DNA of 8,907 nt from Sneathiella sp. (GTDB taxonomy: Bacteria; Pseudomonadota; Alphaproteobacteria; Sneathiellales; Sneathiellaceae). This document shows, one piece after another, positions 1-6,643 of this stretch. The stretch lies in assembly GCA_002732675.1 (NCBI GenBank), contig NVRR01000121.1, positions 1 through 8,907 of the forward strand. The letters run 5' to 3'. Position numbers and translations under genes: made by a program. The notes under the pieces are model-generated. The model was not told where the DNA came from. It was given only the letters and a program-made list of their open reading frames with translations, and did not search any database. Each line of letters begins with the position of its first letter. Positions within the stretch are counted from its first letter, which is position 1.

Positions 1-386
1 AGAATGGCACGGACAGCGGCAAGCTTATCCTTGGCCAACATTTCTAGGACTTCAATGGTTTGGGCAAGCAAATCAACAGTTTCGGGCGCCGAAATATCCG
101 GCAACAAGCGGCAGATTTTTCGGGCTAGCTCCATCCGGACATCGTCGTCCTCATCTTGTGTAAGAAGTACATTCGCCTGTACGGGCGTCAACGGGTTACC
201 GGCAATGTTGCTACGCACGATCGGCGATGAGTCCTCTGTCAGATAATAGAGGATCTCCGGCTCAACATCGTCGCGCGCCGCGATTTCAGCCCGTAGAACG
301 ACGTCATCGCTCCGGGCGCTCAGCTTGTTGTCTTCATAAGCCTCGCGGTCCGCTAAATCATTTTTTGACTTTATCTTCATCGCCAT
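1..386 (-). CDS. DUF2336 family protein, N-terminal part (cut by left edge)
   Basis: The frame is open from an ATG at 386 to the window edge, giving 128 residues with no stop. An in-frame TGA lies five codons upstream, so the start is 386 or the second ATG at 380. A GGAAGA-like ribosome-binding site precedes it. The protein is acidic and looks like helical HEAT-type repeats. Residues about 29-66 contain an arginine-alanine helix, then EILYYL, then a VRSNIAGNPLTP motif; a related unit starts near DDVRMELARKI (81-91). This pattern matches the N-terminal region of alphaproteobacterial DUF2336 proteins, which have no established biochemical role. The rest of the gene lies outside the window. It is divergent from the HAD phosphatase gene, with roughly 130 bases between them. 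Family assignment is by motif recognition only and is fairly confident. Confidence 0.75.
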   Translation of the reverse strand, partial: MAMKIKSKNDLADREAYEDNKLSARSDDVVLRAEIAARDDVEPEILYYLTEDSSPIVRSNIAGNPLTPVQANVLLTQDEDDDVRMELARKICRLLPDISAPETVDLLAQTIEVLEMLAKDKLAAVRAI

Positions 387-520
387 GGGGATCTTCCGTC
401 ATTTCTATCCGTATATCCTAAGACGATTTGTTTAAAATGACCTTAAACCCGCTGTTCGCGACCGATGTGGGATCTTTTCAGTATTAAGGCTTGTCGGACC
501 CGGCATTAAGCGCCAATGTT

Positions 521-1225
521 ATGCCCATGATACAGACCCCTGCCTGGAAAGACTTCGCGCATATCGAAACCTGGATTTTCGATCTGGATAACACATTGTA
601 TCCAGCGCATACCAACCTGTTTGCCCAGATCGACAAACGGATGGGGGAGTTTATCTCCGACTATCTCAGCGTCGACCTGGTCGAGGCGAAAGCCGTTCAG
701 AAAAAATATTTTCATGAATATGGGACGACGTTAAGCGGTCTTATGCAGCACCATGATATGAAACCTGACGATTTTTTGAATTATGTTCATGATATCGACG
801 TAAGTGATCTGGCCGCCGCCCCAGAGCTCAGCCGCGCGCTGGAACAGTTGGTGGGTCGCAAAATTATCTTTACCAACGGCTCGCATTTTCACGCCGCCAA
901 TGTCTCTTCGCAACTTGGCATCGACCATCATTTTGATCATGTCTTCGATATAATTGCCGCGGAATATCAGCCGAAGCCCCATATGGATGTCTATAAAAAA
1001 CTCACAGATGATCTGGAAATTGATCCGACCCGTGCCGTGCTGTTTGAGGATATGGCCAAGAATCTCCTGCCCGCCCATGAAATGGGCATGACCACGGTCT
1101 GGATCCCCAATGAGGCCCACTGGTCGCATGATTCATCTGATGGCGAACATATCCACCATATGACCGATAATTTAACCCAGTTTCTGCATGAATTGCTGGC
1201 TGACAAGGCGCGTGCCGAAAGCTAA
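521..1225 (+). CDS. Pyrimidine 5'-nucleotidase, HAD superfamily subfamily IA
   Basis: A cytosolic Mg-dependent phosphatase predicted to dephosphorylate nucleoside monophosphates. All four HAD motifs are visible in the 234-residue form: motif I FDLDNT (nucleophile D21, acid D23), motif II FTNGS (T118-S121), motif III lysine in QPKPH (K152) and motif IV LFEDM (E176, D177). The helical cap lies between motifs I and II. The WIFDLDNTLYP signature and overall length match the pyrimidine 5'-nucleotidase family (SDT1/PHM8-like). The C-terminus is histidine-rich (HWSH, HIHH). The start is uncertain. ATG 521 gives a family-like short N-terminus, ATG 527 is also possible, and a TTG at 491, just after an in-frame TAA, would add 10 residues. 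None has a strong ribosome-binding site. It sits just upstream of dapD in the same direction, but dapD has its own promoter. The substrate in this organism is inferred from the family. Confidence 0.88.
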   Translation: MPMIQTPAWKDFAHIETWIFDLDNTLYPAHTNLFAQIDKRMGEFISDYLSVDLVEAKAVQKKYFHEYGTTLSGLMQHHDMKPDDFLNYVHDIDVSDLAAAPELSRALEQLVGRKIIFTNGSHFHAANVSSQLGIDHHFDHVFDIIAAEYQPKPHMDVYKKLTDDLEIDPTRAVLFEDMAKNLLPAHEMGMTTVWIPNEAHWSHDSSDGEHIHHMTDNLTQFLHELLADKARAES

Positions 1226-1246
1226 GCCGTTGCCCGCAGGCATGTA

Positions 1247-1274
1247 TTGACATCCGCCATGGGCCGGGTATGTT
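1247..1274 (+). promoter_or_regulatory. Likely sigma70-type promoter of dapD
   Basis: A perfect TTGACA (-35) lies at 1247-1252. A 16-base spacer leads to TATGTT (-10, four of six consensus bases) at 1269-1274. Transcription would start near 1281 and leave a leader of about 30 bases before the dapD ATG, which contains an AAGGGA ribosome-binding site at 1301-1306. The element lies wholly in the gap between the phosphatase stop and dapD, suggesting that dapD is transcribed on its own. It is a pattern match only. Confidence 0.55.
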
Positions 1275-1312
1275 CTCGCAAAATACGCCGTGACTAATTT
1301 AAGGGAAACATT

Positions 1313-2158
1313 ATGAGTTTAGCCGAACTGCAAAATGTCGTCGATGCCGCCTGGGAAACCCGCGATACTATCTCCGCCGCCACCAAAGGCGAGGTACGCG
1401 ACGCCGTTGACGCCGCACTGGAGGCATTGGACAGCGGTCAAGCGCGTGTCGCATCCAAGGAAGCAGGCTCATGGGTTGTTAATCAATGGCTAAAAAAAGC
1501 CGTTCTGTTGTCTTTTCGCCTCAACCCTATGGAAATGATCAGTGGCGGTCCCGGCGTCGACACCAACTGGTATGACAAAGTGCCCAGCAAGTTTGAAGGC
1601 TGGAACGAAGATCGCTTTAAGCAAGCCGGGTTCCGGGCCGTTCCGGGCTGCATCGTCCGCCGAAGTGCCTATATCGCACCTAATGCCATCTTGATGCCGA
1701 GTTTTGTTAATCTCGGTGCCTATGTAGATACGGGGACCATGGTTGATACCTGGGTCACCGTTGGTTCCTGCGCACAGATCGGCAAGGATGTGCATCTTTC
1801 GGGCGGCGTCGGCATTGGCGGCGTTCTCGAGCCCCTTCAGGCCGACCCGGTGATTATCGAGGATAATTGCTTTATCGGCGCCCGATCCGAAGTCGTCGAA
1901 GGCGTGATTGTCGAAGAAGGCGCCGTTCTGTCCATGGGTGTTTTCATCAGTGCGTCGACGAAAATTATCGACCGCGCAACCGGCGAGGTCCATATCGGCC
2001 GTGTCCCCGCCTATTCCGTTGTCGTCCCCGGCAGCCTTCCAGGTGCGGCATTGCCTGACGGCTCCCCTGGCCCGAGCCTTTATTGCGCTGTGATTGTTAA
2101 AACTGTCGATGCGCAAACACGCGCAAAAACATCCATTAACGATTTGCTCCGCGATTAG
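1313..2158 (+). CDS. dapD: 2,3,4,5-tetrahydropyridine-2,6-dicarboxylate N-succinyltransferase
   Basis: Cytosolic enzyme of the succinylase branch of lysine and meso-diaminopimelate synthesis. It transfers succinyl from succinyl-CoA to tetrahydrodipicolinate. The 281-residue product is close to the usual 274-285. The N-terminal helical domain (1-about 110) includes the family signature [21 protein letters not shown] in two parts around residues 68-88. Residues about 112-215 form hexapeptide repeats of a left-handed beta-helix, including [30 protein letters not shown] and the acidic GARSEVVEG at 189-197. The C-terminal strand region carries VVVPGSLPG. An AAGGGA ribosome-binding site seven bases before the ATG fixes the start. 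The gene has its own candidate promoter and a terminator just after the TAG. Its partner dapE lies about 1 kb downstream, beyond an opposing transporter gene. Nothing appears missing or broken. Confidence 0.97.
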   Translation: MSLAELQNVVDAAWETRDTISAATKGEVRDAVDAALEALDSGQARVASKEAGSWVVNQWLKKAVLLSFRLNPMEMISGGPGVDTNWYDKVPSKFEGWNEDRFKQAGFRAVPGCIVRRSAYIAPNAILMPSFVNLGAYVDTGTMVDTWVTVGSCAQIGKDVHLSGGVGIGGVLEPLQADPVIIEDNCFIGARSEVVEGVIVEEGAVLSMGVFISASTKIIDRATGEVHIGRVPAYSVVVPGSLPGAALPDGSPGPSLYCAVIVKTVDAQTRAKTSINDLLRD

Positions 2159-2171
2159 GATAAGAGATGAT

Positions 2172-2217
2172 CAGGGAACGGGCAGTCACAGCCCCTTCCC
2201 TGTTTCTACCGTTTTTT
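2172..2217 (+). terminator. Intrinsic terminator of dapD
   Basis: CAGGGAA (2172-2178) pairs with TTCCCTG (2196-2202) and GGGC (2180-2183) pairs with GCCC (2191-2194). A single C:C mismatch separates the two helices, and the loop has seven bases. Three T residues follow directly and a run of six T lies at 2212-2217. The second T run overlaps the minus-strand transporter gene, where it encodes the Lys-Lys near its C-terminus. On the minus strand no T-rich tail follows the hairpin, so it should act mainly on dapD transcripts. Confidence 0.6.
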
Positions 2218-3084
2218 ATTCTCGCGATACACCATATAAAGCCCGCTGGTGCCAATAACGGCAACGCCAATCCAGACATTTTGCGCCGGAAAATCCGAAA
2301 AAACCACGAAGCCAAGCACAACCGCCCAAATAATCCCGCTATATTCAAATGGCGTGATCACCCCGACTTCCCCTGTACTGAACGCCTTGATCAGACAAAT
2401 ATTTCCCGACAGTGACAATAGTGCCATCGCGCCGACCAATGCCAAATCTTCAAGCGGCATCGGCTGCCAGAAAAACGGCGACAGCAGGCCCATAATCAAA
2501 GTTATGCCAAGCGTCATGTAGAAGATAATGGTGAAGGTGCTCTCTGTCGTGCCAAGCCAGCGACCGGCCAGCATAATGCCGCAATAACTCAAGCTGGCCC
2601 CAAGCACCATAAAGGCTTCGATCTCGACGATACCGCTGGTCGGCTGCATAACGATCAGAACGCCGATAAAGCCCAGGATAATGGCGCCCCAGCGATGTAT
2701 CCCGACTTTTTCCTTGAACAAGGGAACAGAAAGCGCCGTCATCACAAAAGGCGAAATAAAGAAAATAACCGTGGCATCTGCAAGCGGCAAATTTTTGAGC
2801 GACATAAAGAACAGGAGCGGCGCCATAAGGCCGAGAACAATTCGCAGTCCATGTCCCTTATATTGCTTTGTCCGGACAGAGGGAAAACCACCGTGGGAAA
2901 ACATCCAGACAAGCAAAATGCTGGTGTTAATCATGCCCCGGATCGCAAGGATCTGGATAACCGAATAATCCGCCTGCACCAACAGCTTCGCCACCGCATC
3001 CATAGAGGACATCAAAAAGACGCCCACAAGGATAAAGGCAATACCCTTGATATTGTTGTTCGGCAGGGATGAGGGCGTGGACAT
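2206..3084 (-). CDS. DMT-superfamily transporter with two EamA domains
   Basis: An inner-membrane permease of 292 residues, the usual size for ten-helix EamA/RhaT-type carriers. Two EamA repeats can be seen, at about 12-147 and 155-286. The first carries the family pattern SLKNLPLADATVIFFISP followed by LFKEKVGIHRWGAIILGFIG. The second ends in FEYSGIIWAVVLGF and SDFPAQNVWIG. The C-terminal tail is basic (ENKKR), consistent with a cytoplasmic end. The ATG at 3084 is preferred because it gives the family-like N-terminus; an ATG at 3117 and a TTG at 3141 are upstream in-frame alternatives. The ribosome-binding site is weak (GAAAGA) and lies inside a predicted leader hairpin. The gene stands alone, facing away from dapE, and its tail abuts the dapD terminator. 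The substrate cannot be told; amino acids or other metabolites are typical for the family. A lysine-pathway link would be speculation from position alone. Confidence 0.9.
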   Translation of the reverse strand: MSTPSSLPNNNIKGIAFILVGVFLMSSMDAVAKLLVQADYSVIQILAIRGMINTSILLVWMFSHGGFPSVRTKQYKGHGLRIVLGLMAPLLFFMSLKNLPLADATVIFFISPFVMTALSVPLFKEKVGIHRWGAIILGFIGVLIVMQPTSGIVEIEAFMVLGASLSYCGIMLAGRWLGTTESTFTIIFYMTLGITLIMGLLSPFFWQPMPLEDLALVGAMALLSLSGNICLIKAFSTGEVGVITPFEYSGIIWAVVLGFVVFSDFPAQNVWIGVAVIGTSGLYMVYRENKKR

Positions 3085-3110
3085 GGGGTATTCTTTCGCG
3101 AAGGACCCCA
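3084..3110 (-). promoter_or_regulatory. Leader hairpin enclosing the transporter ribosome-binding site
   Basis: On the minus strand TGGGGT (3110-3105) can pair with ACCCCA (3089-3084), whose last A is the first base of the start codon. Inside, CTT (3103-3101) can pair with AAG (3095-3093), and the weak GAAAGA site is enclosed. This would hide the ribosome-binding site of a gene that already has a poor one. It is seen by base pairing only and could be chance. Confidence 0.35.
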
Positions 3111-3218
3111 CCCTCATATCGGGATCGGCGCGGTTTGGCAATCACGGAACAACGCTGTTTCACGAAATTAGGCGTCTTGGCCATTGACCGGCTTCGACGT
3201 GCACAGTAAAGGAAATAC

Positions 3219-4397
3219 ATGACTGATACACATTCCCCTATCGACGTAATTGAACTCACGCAGGACCTGATGCGCTGCCCCAGCGTCACCCCGCAAGATG
3301 CCGGCGCCCTTGACGTGCTGCAGCGGGCGTTGGAAAGCATCGGGTTCGTCTGTCACCGGTTGACTTTTTCCGAAGACGGCACGCCAGATGTTGATAATCT
3401 CTATGCCCGCTATGGCACGGCATCCCCCAATTTCTGCTTTGCCGGGCATACGGATGTGGTACCGGTGGGCGATGAAGCCGCCTGGAGCGTTGATCCGTTT
3501 GGCAGCGTGATCAAGGATGGTATTATCTGGGGCCGGGGGGCGTCTGATATGAAAGCCGCCGTCGCCTGTTTTGCCGCTGCGTCAGACCGGTTTATCGCCC
3601 AAAGTGGCGGATTTGGTGGATCCATCAGCCTATTGATTACGGGTGATGAGGAAGGCCCGTCGATCAACGGTACGCGAAAAGTCCTAGAATGGATGGCGGA
3701 AAACGGCGAAGAGATAGACCATTGCCTGGTGGGCGAACCGACCAACCCTAGCGAAATGGGTGAAATGGTCAAAATCGGCCGTCGCGGCTCTTTTACGGGC
3801 GCCCTTTCAGTCACCGGTGTTCAGGGTCATGTCGCCTATCCGCATCTGGCCGATAACCCTGTGCCGCATCTGACGGCCATGGTAAATGCGCTCGATGAAT
3901 TGAAGCTCGATGACGGTAACGAACAGTTTCAGGCCAGCAACCTTGAATTCACAACCATTGATGTCGGAAATCCAGCGACGAACGTTATTCCCAAGACGGC
4001 CACGGCAGTCTTTAATGTTCGCTTTAACACACACTATACTCTGGATAGCCTGGAAGACCGGATGCGCCAGTGTCTTGATGAAGTTTCCAGCGCACGCGGG
4101 ACAACTTACGAGATGCACTGCGTTAAAAATTCTGAACCGTTCCTGACCCAGGAGAGCGCGTTCAGTGCGCTTGTGGTTGAGGCCATCGCAGAGCGTATCG
4201 GAAAGCCGCCTGAGCTATCGACCACAGGTGGCACCTCTGACGCACGCTATATCAAGAATTACTGTCCGGTGGTGGAGTTTGGCCTTGTTGGCCAAACCAT
4301 GCATAAAGTCGATGAGCGGGCGAATGTGTCGGACATCGAGGCACTTGCCGACATCTACACGGATATTCTGGCCCGGTATTTCCAGAGTTTTTCATGA
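3219..4397 (+). CDS. dapE: Succinyl-diaminopimelate desuccinylase
   Basis: Cytosolic di-zinc hydrolase that splits N-succinyl-LL-2,6-diaminopimelate into succinate and LL-diaminopimelate, the step that undoes DapD succinylation. At 392 residues it is slightly longer than the usual 375-385. The M20 metallopeptidase ligands are all present in order: H77 in GHTD, D110 in GASDMK, catalytic E144 and ligand E145 in TGDEEG, E173 in GEPT and H362 in MHKVDE. GGTSDARY at 337-344 is the family substrate-binding signature. The lid and dimerisation domain lies roughly between residues 185 and 300. The AAAGGA ribosome-binding site five bases before ATG 3219 settles the start. The stop overlaps the start of the following membrane-protein gene (ATGA), so the two are probably co-transcribed. 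No convincing promoter was found in the 134-base gap from the transporter start. Confidence 0.97.
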   Translation: MTDTHSPIDVIELTQDLMRCPSVTPQDAGALDVLQRALESIGFVCHRLTFSEDGTPDVDNLYARYGTASPNFCFAGHTDVVPVGDEAAWSVDPFGSVIKDGIIWGRGASDMKAAVACFAAASDRFIAQSGGFGGSISLLITGDEEGPSINGTRKVLEWMAENGEEIDHCLVGEPTNPSEMGEMVKIGRRGSFTGALSVTGVQGHVAYPHLADNPVPHLTAMVNALDELKLDDGNEQFQASNLEFTTIDVGNPATNVIPKTATAVFNVRFNTHYTLDSLEDRMRQCLDEVSSARGTTYEMHCVKNSEPFLTQESAFSALVVEAIAERIGKPPELSTTGGTSDARYIKNYCPVVEFGLVGQTMHKVDERANVSDIEALADIYTDILARYFQSFS

Positions 4398-4972
4398 TAA
4401 ATCCAAAGGAAGTATTCTACTCCCTCCTCGGGGCGTATCATCTGGCCAAACGGGACCCGGACGCGCTCCGCTATTTTAATATTTCAACGGCCGGGTTTTT
4501 CAGCTCTTTCGCCGCCATGCTGATTGCCCTGCCGTTTTTCACCCTCGAAAATGCCATTGATTACGCCTCGTTCCAGACCGAGACCGGGCTTCTGCCCTTC
4601 CTGTTTATTCTCTGTATCGCTCTGATCGTTAATTGGGCCGCATATCTGCTCGTCGTTGGCGTTCTTGCCAAATATCTTGATTTTGCCGATAAGTTCAGTG
4701 TTTTCGCCGTCGTCTATAATTGGTCGCAGCTGGCAATCATTATACTCTGGTGCCCCCTATCGATCCTACTGACGGGCCTGCTGGGGGCCGAGAATATCGG
4801 CATGTTCCAATTGATCTTTATGATGGCGACATATGTCTATCTTTGGTACATCCTGCGTGTCACCCTCGCCCTGTCCGGCTCCCTCGCCCTGGGGTTTGCC
4901 TTCCTCGAATTTCTGCTGACATTGATCACGCAGTTTGCCTTCGCAAATTTGCTCTTCAGCGGTGCCGCCTAG
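4394..4972 (+). CDS. Uncharacterised multipass inner-membrane protein coupled to dapE
   Basis: A hydrophobic 192-residue protein with no motif that fixes a function. A short amphipathic N-terminus (1-30, containing HLAKRDPDALRYFNIS) is followed by about five membrane segments near 33-51, 66-95, 100-130, 137-157 and 160-187. Several are long enough that the exact number is uncertain. No signal peptide or catalytic motif is evident, and the size and layout loosely recall Yip1-like bacterial proteins. The ATG overlaps the dapE stop by four bases and has only a weak ribosome-binding site, which suggests translation by re-initiation after dapE. Its TAG is also the reverse complement of the truA stop, so the two genes overlap tail to tail. 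From memory, similar small membrane proteins often lie between dapE and truA in alphaproteobacteria, but this was not checked. Confidence 0.85.
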   Translation: MINPKEVFYSLLGAYHLAKRDPDALRYFNISTAGFFSSFAAMLIALPFFTLENAIDYASFQTETGLLPFLFILCIALIVNWAAYLLVVGVLAKYLDFADKFSVFAVVYNWSQLAIIILWCPLSILLTGLLGAENIGMFQLIFMMATYVYLWYILRVTLALSGSLALGFAFLEFLLTLITQFAFANLLFSGAA

Positions 4973-5709
4973 TCGTAATCGACCGCTGTCAGATAGAGAC
5001 CATAAGGCGGCGCGTTGGGCCCCGCACGCTGCCTATCGCGCGCAGCCAGTACGGCTTTTAGGTCTTTCGTCGTCCATTGACCGGTGCCGACCAGCGACAA
5101 ACTCCCGACAATCGACCGAACCTGATTATGTAGAAACGACATGGCGGAGACTTTTATCTGGATTTCCTCGCCAAACCGCGAGACATCAATTTTCTCCAAT
5201 GTACGGACCGGAGATTTGGCCTGGCAAGCCGCCGCTCGGAAACTGGTAAAATCGTGACGGCCCACCAGCACTTGGGCCGCGCGGTGCATGGCCTCGCTAT
5301 CCAGCTCATGTTTGAACAGCCAGGCGCGACCATCATCGACAGTCAGCGGTGCACGCCGATTGATAATTCGGTACAGATAATGACGTTTTTTAGCGGAAAA
5401 GCGGGCATTAAAATCCGCGTCCGTTTCCACACAATCGAGAATAACGATCGGTACCGGTTTTAAATGCTGATTGACGGCATTCATCACCACTTCGGGGTCG
5501 CGTGTCGACACCAGATCAAAACTGGCGACTTGGCCCAGGGCATGCACCCCGGCGTCAGTGCGCCCAGCACTTTGAACACGTACTTCTTCCCCGCAGAAGC
5601 CGAAAATTGCTTCTTCGATGTGTTGCTGGACAGATGCGCCGGTTTTTTGCCGTTGCCAACCCACCATACCCCGACCGTAATATTCGATGGTAATGCGATA
5701 AGACGGCAT
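4969..5709 (-). CDS. truA: tRNA pseudouridine(38-40) synthase TruA
   Basis: Converts uridines 38, 39 and 40 of the tRNA anticodon arm to pseudouridine in the cytosol. The 246-residue product is of normal length. The catalytic aspartate D52 lies in the invariant AGRTDAGVHA, followed by GQVASF. The N-terminal signature reads IEYYGRGMVGWQRQ, where most TruA proteins have YDG, so the aspartate at position 11 is replaced by tyrosine. FNARFSAKKRHYLYRI and HDFTSFRAA are typical internal blocks, and FLHNQVRSIVGSL is the C-terminal core. It is the third gene of def-fmt-truA. Its ATG overlaps the fmt stop by one base (TGATG). Its ribosome-binding site lies in fmt codons and is caught in a perfect hairpin, implying coupling to fmt translation. 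Its stop shares CTAG with the opposing membrane-protein gene. Confidence 0.97.
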   Translation of the reverse strand: MPSYRITIEYYGRGMVGWQRQKTGASVQQHIEEAIFGFCGEEVRVQSAGRTDAGVHALGQVASFDLVSTRDPEVVMNAVNQHLKPVPIVILDCVETDADFNARFSAKKRHYLYRIINRRAPLTVDDGRAWLFKHELDSEAMHRAAQVLVGRHDFTSFRAAACQAKSPVRTLEKIDVSRFGEEIQIKVSAMSFLHNQVRSIVGSLSLVGTGQWTTKDLKAVLAARDRQRAGPNAPPYGLYLTAVDYD

Positions 5710-6632
5710 CAGGTGAGAACCTCACCTTCGGCAATGGGATGACCGTTCAGGAAGATTTTTGTCGCCATCGGCGATTTTCCGGGGCGCTGCAATAGGGTCA
5801 GTCGCAAACCACCCTCGCCGCAGGCAACTGTGACATTCTCATCCAGAATTTCCCCAGGCCGCCCCTTTCCCTCTACGATTTCTGCTGCGAGAATTTTGAG
5901 GCGCACGCCGTTATGCTCACAAAAAGCCCCCGGGAACGGATTAAGGCCGCGGATAAGGCGGTCAAGCTCGATAGCGGAACGGCGCCAGTCAATGGCAGCT
6001 TCGGCTTTCAGAATTTTCTCGGCATATGTCACACCGTCTTTGGCTTGCGGCACAGCAACCAGGTCAACATCCCCAAGGCGCGCCAGAGTTGAGAGCATCA
6101 AATCTGCACCAACAACCGCCAGTTCATCATGCAGGGAGCCCGCTGTCGTCGTCGCGGTAATCGGCACCCGCGTTTCGCTCAACACATCACCGGTATCCAA
6201 ACCTTCGGCCATCTGCATGACGGCGACACCGGTCTCACTGTCTCCGGCCATAATCGCCCGCTGGATCGGCGCCGCACCGCGCCAGCGCGGCAACAACGAC
6301 GCATGCAGGTTGAGGCAACCGAACTTCGGGGTCTCCAAAACCGGCTTCGGCAGGATCAGACCATAAGCCACAACGACCGCCACATCCAGATTTAAGGCCG
6401 CAAATTCCTGCTGGATATCCTCGGGTTTAAGGCTTTGCGGGGTGCGAACCTCTATCCCCGCGGCTTCGGCATGTTTCTGAACTGCCGACGGCGTCAGTTT
6501 CTTGCCGCGGCCGGCCGGCCGAGGTGGCTGGGAATAGATGCAAACGACGTCATGACCCGCCGCCATCAGCCGGTCCAGTACATGGGCAGAAAATTCCGGC
6601 GTTCCCATGAATGCAAGCCGTAATCTGCCCAT
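5709..6632 (-). CDS. fmt: Methionyl-tRNA formyltransferase
   Basis: Formylates Met-tRNAfMet using 10-formyltetrahydrofolate to make the initiator for bacterial translation. The 307-residue protein has the usual length. The N-terminal Rossmann-like catalytic domain (about 1-205) starts LRLAFMGTPEFS. It contains the loop RPAGRGKKLTPS (38-49) and the catalytic triad N108 and H110 in CLNLHASLLPRWRGAAPIQ and D146 in EGLDTGD, each two residues beyond the E. coli numbering. The C-terminal OB-fold tRNA-binding domain follows, with IRGLNPFPGAF near its start. A GAAGGAA ribosome-binding site stands before ATG 6632. The def stop is only 11 bases upstream and the truA start overlaps the fmt stop, so the three form one operon. 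Def reverses the formylation that Fmt starts, which explains their pairing. Confidence 0.97.
   Translation of the reverse strand: MGRLRLAFMGTPEFSAHVLDRLMAAGHDVVCIYSQPPRPAGRGKKLTPSAVQKHAEAAGIEVRTPQSLKPEDIQQEFAALNLDVAVVVAYGLILPKPVLETPKFGCLNLHASLLPRWRGAAPIQRAIMAGDSETGVAVMQMAEGLDTGDVLSETRVPITATTTAGSLHDELAVVGADLMLSTLARLGDVDLVAVPQAKDGVTYAEKILKAEAAIDWRRSAIELDRLIRGLNPFPGAFCEHNGVRLKILAAEIVEGKGRPGEILDENVTVACGEGGLRLTLLQRPGKSPMATKIFLNGHPIAEGEVLT
5711..5727 (-). promoter_or_regulatory. Hairpin sequestering the truA ribosome-binding site
   Basis: In the minus-strand transcript AGGTGAG (5727-5721), the best ribosome-binding site for truA, pairs perfectly with CTCACCT (5717-5711) across a GTT loop. The truA AUG begins two bases after the stem. 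The stem encodes the last fmt codons and includes the first base of the fmt stop. A ribosome finishing fmt would melt it, so truA translation should depend on fmt translation. Confidence 0.5.
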
Positions 6633-6643
6633 GGCGTGTTCCT

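Noticed and set aside
4..246. A plus-strand open frame of 80 codons at the left edge.
   Set aside because: It is serine-rich and antisense to the DUF2336 reading, which has repeat structure and a plausible start.
431..447. TTTAA / TTAAA inverted repeat with a 7-base spacer in the gap between the DUF2336 and HAD genes.
   Set aside because: The arms are short and AT-only, with no well-placed promoter hexamers; it may simply be AT-rich promoter DNA.
731..1129. A 132-codon open frame antisense to the HAD phosphatase.
   Set aside because: It has no family features and lies entirely within a gene with all four HAD motifs.
1490..2116. A long open frame (about 208 codons) antisense to dapD.
   Set aside because: The product has no recognisable domain and a composition typical of an antisense shadow of a conserved gene.
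3135..3163. TTGGCA with TTTCAC at 17-base spacing as a dapE promoter.
   Set aside because: The -35 is good but the -10 matches only three of six bases, so it was not listed as a feature.
5830..6366. A 178-codon open frame antisense to fmt.
   Set aside because: The protein is rich in Arg, Ser and Ala with no motif; fmt is complete on the other strand.
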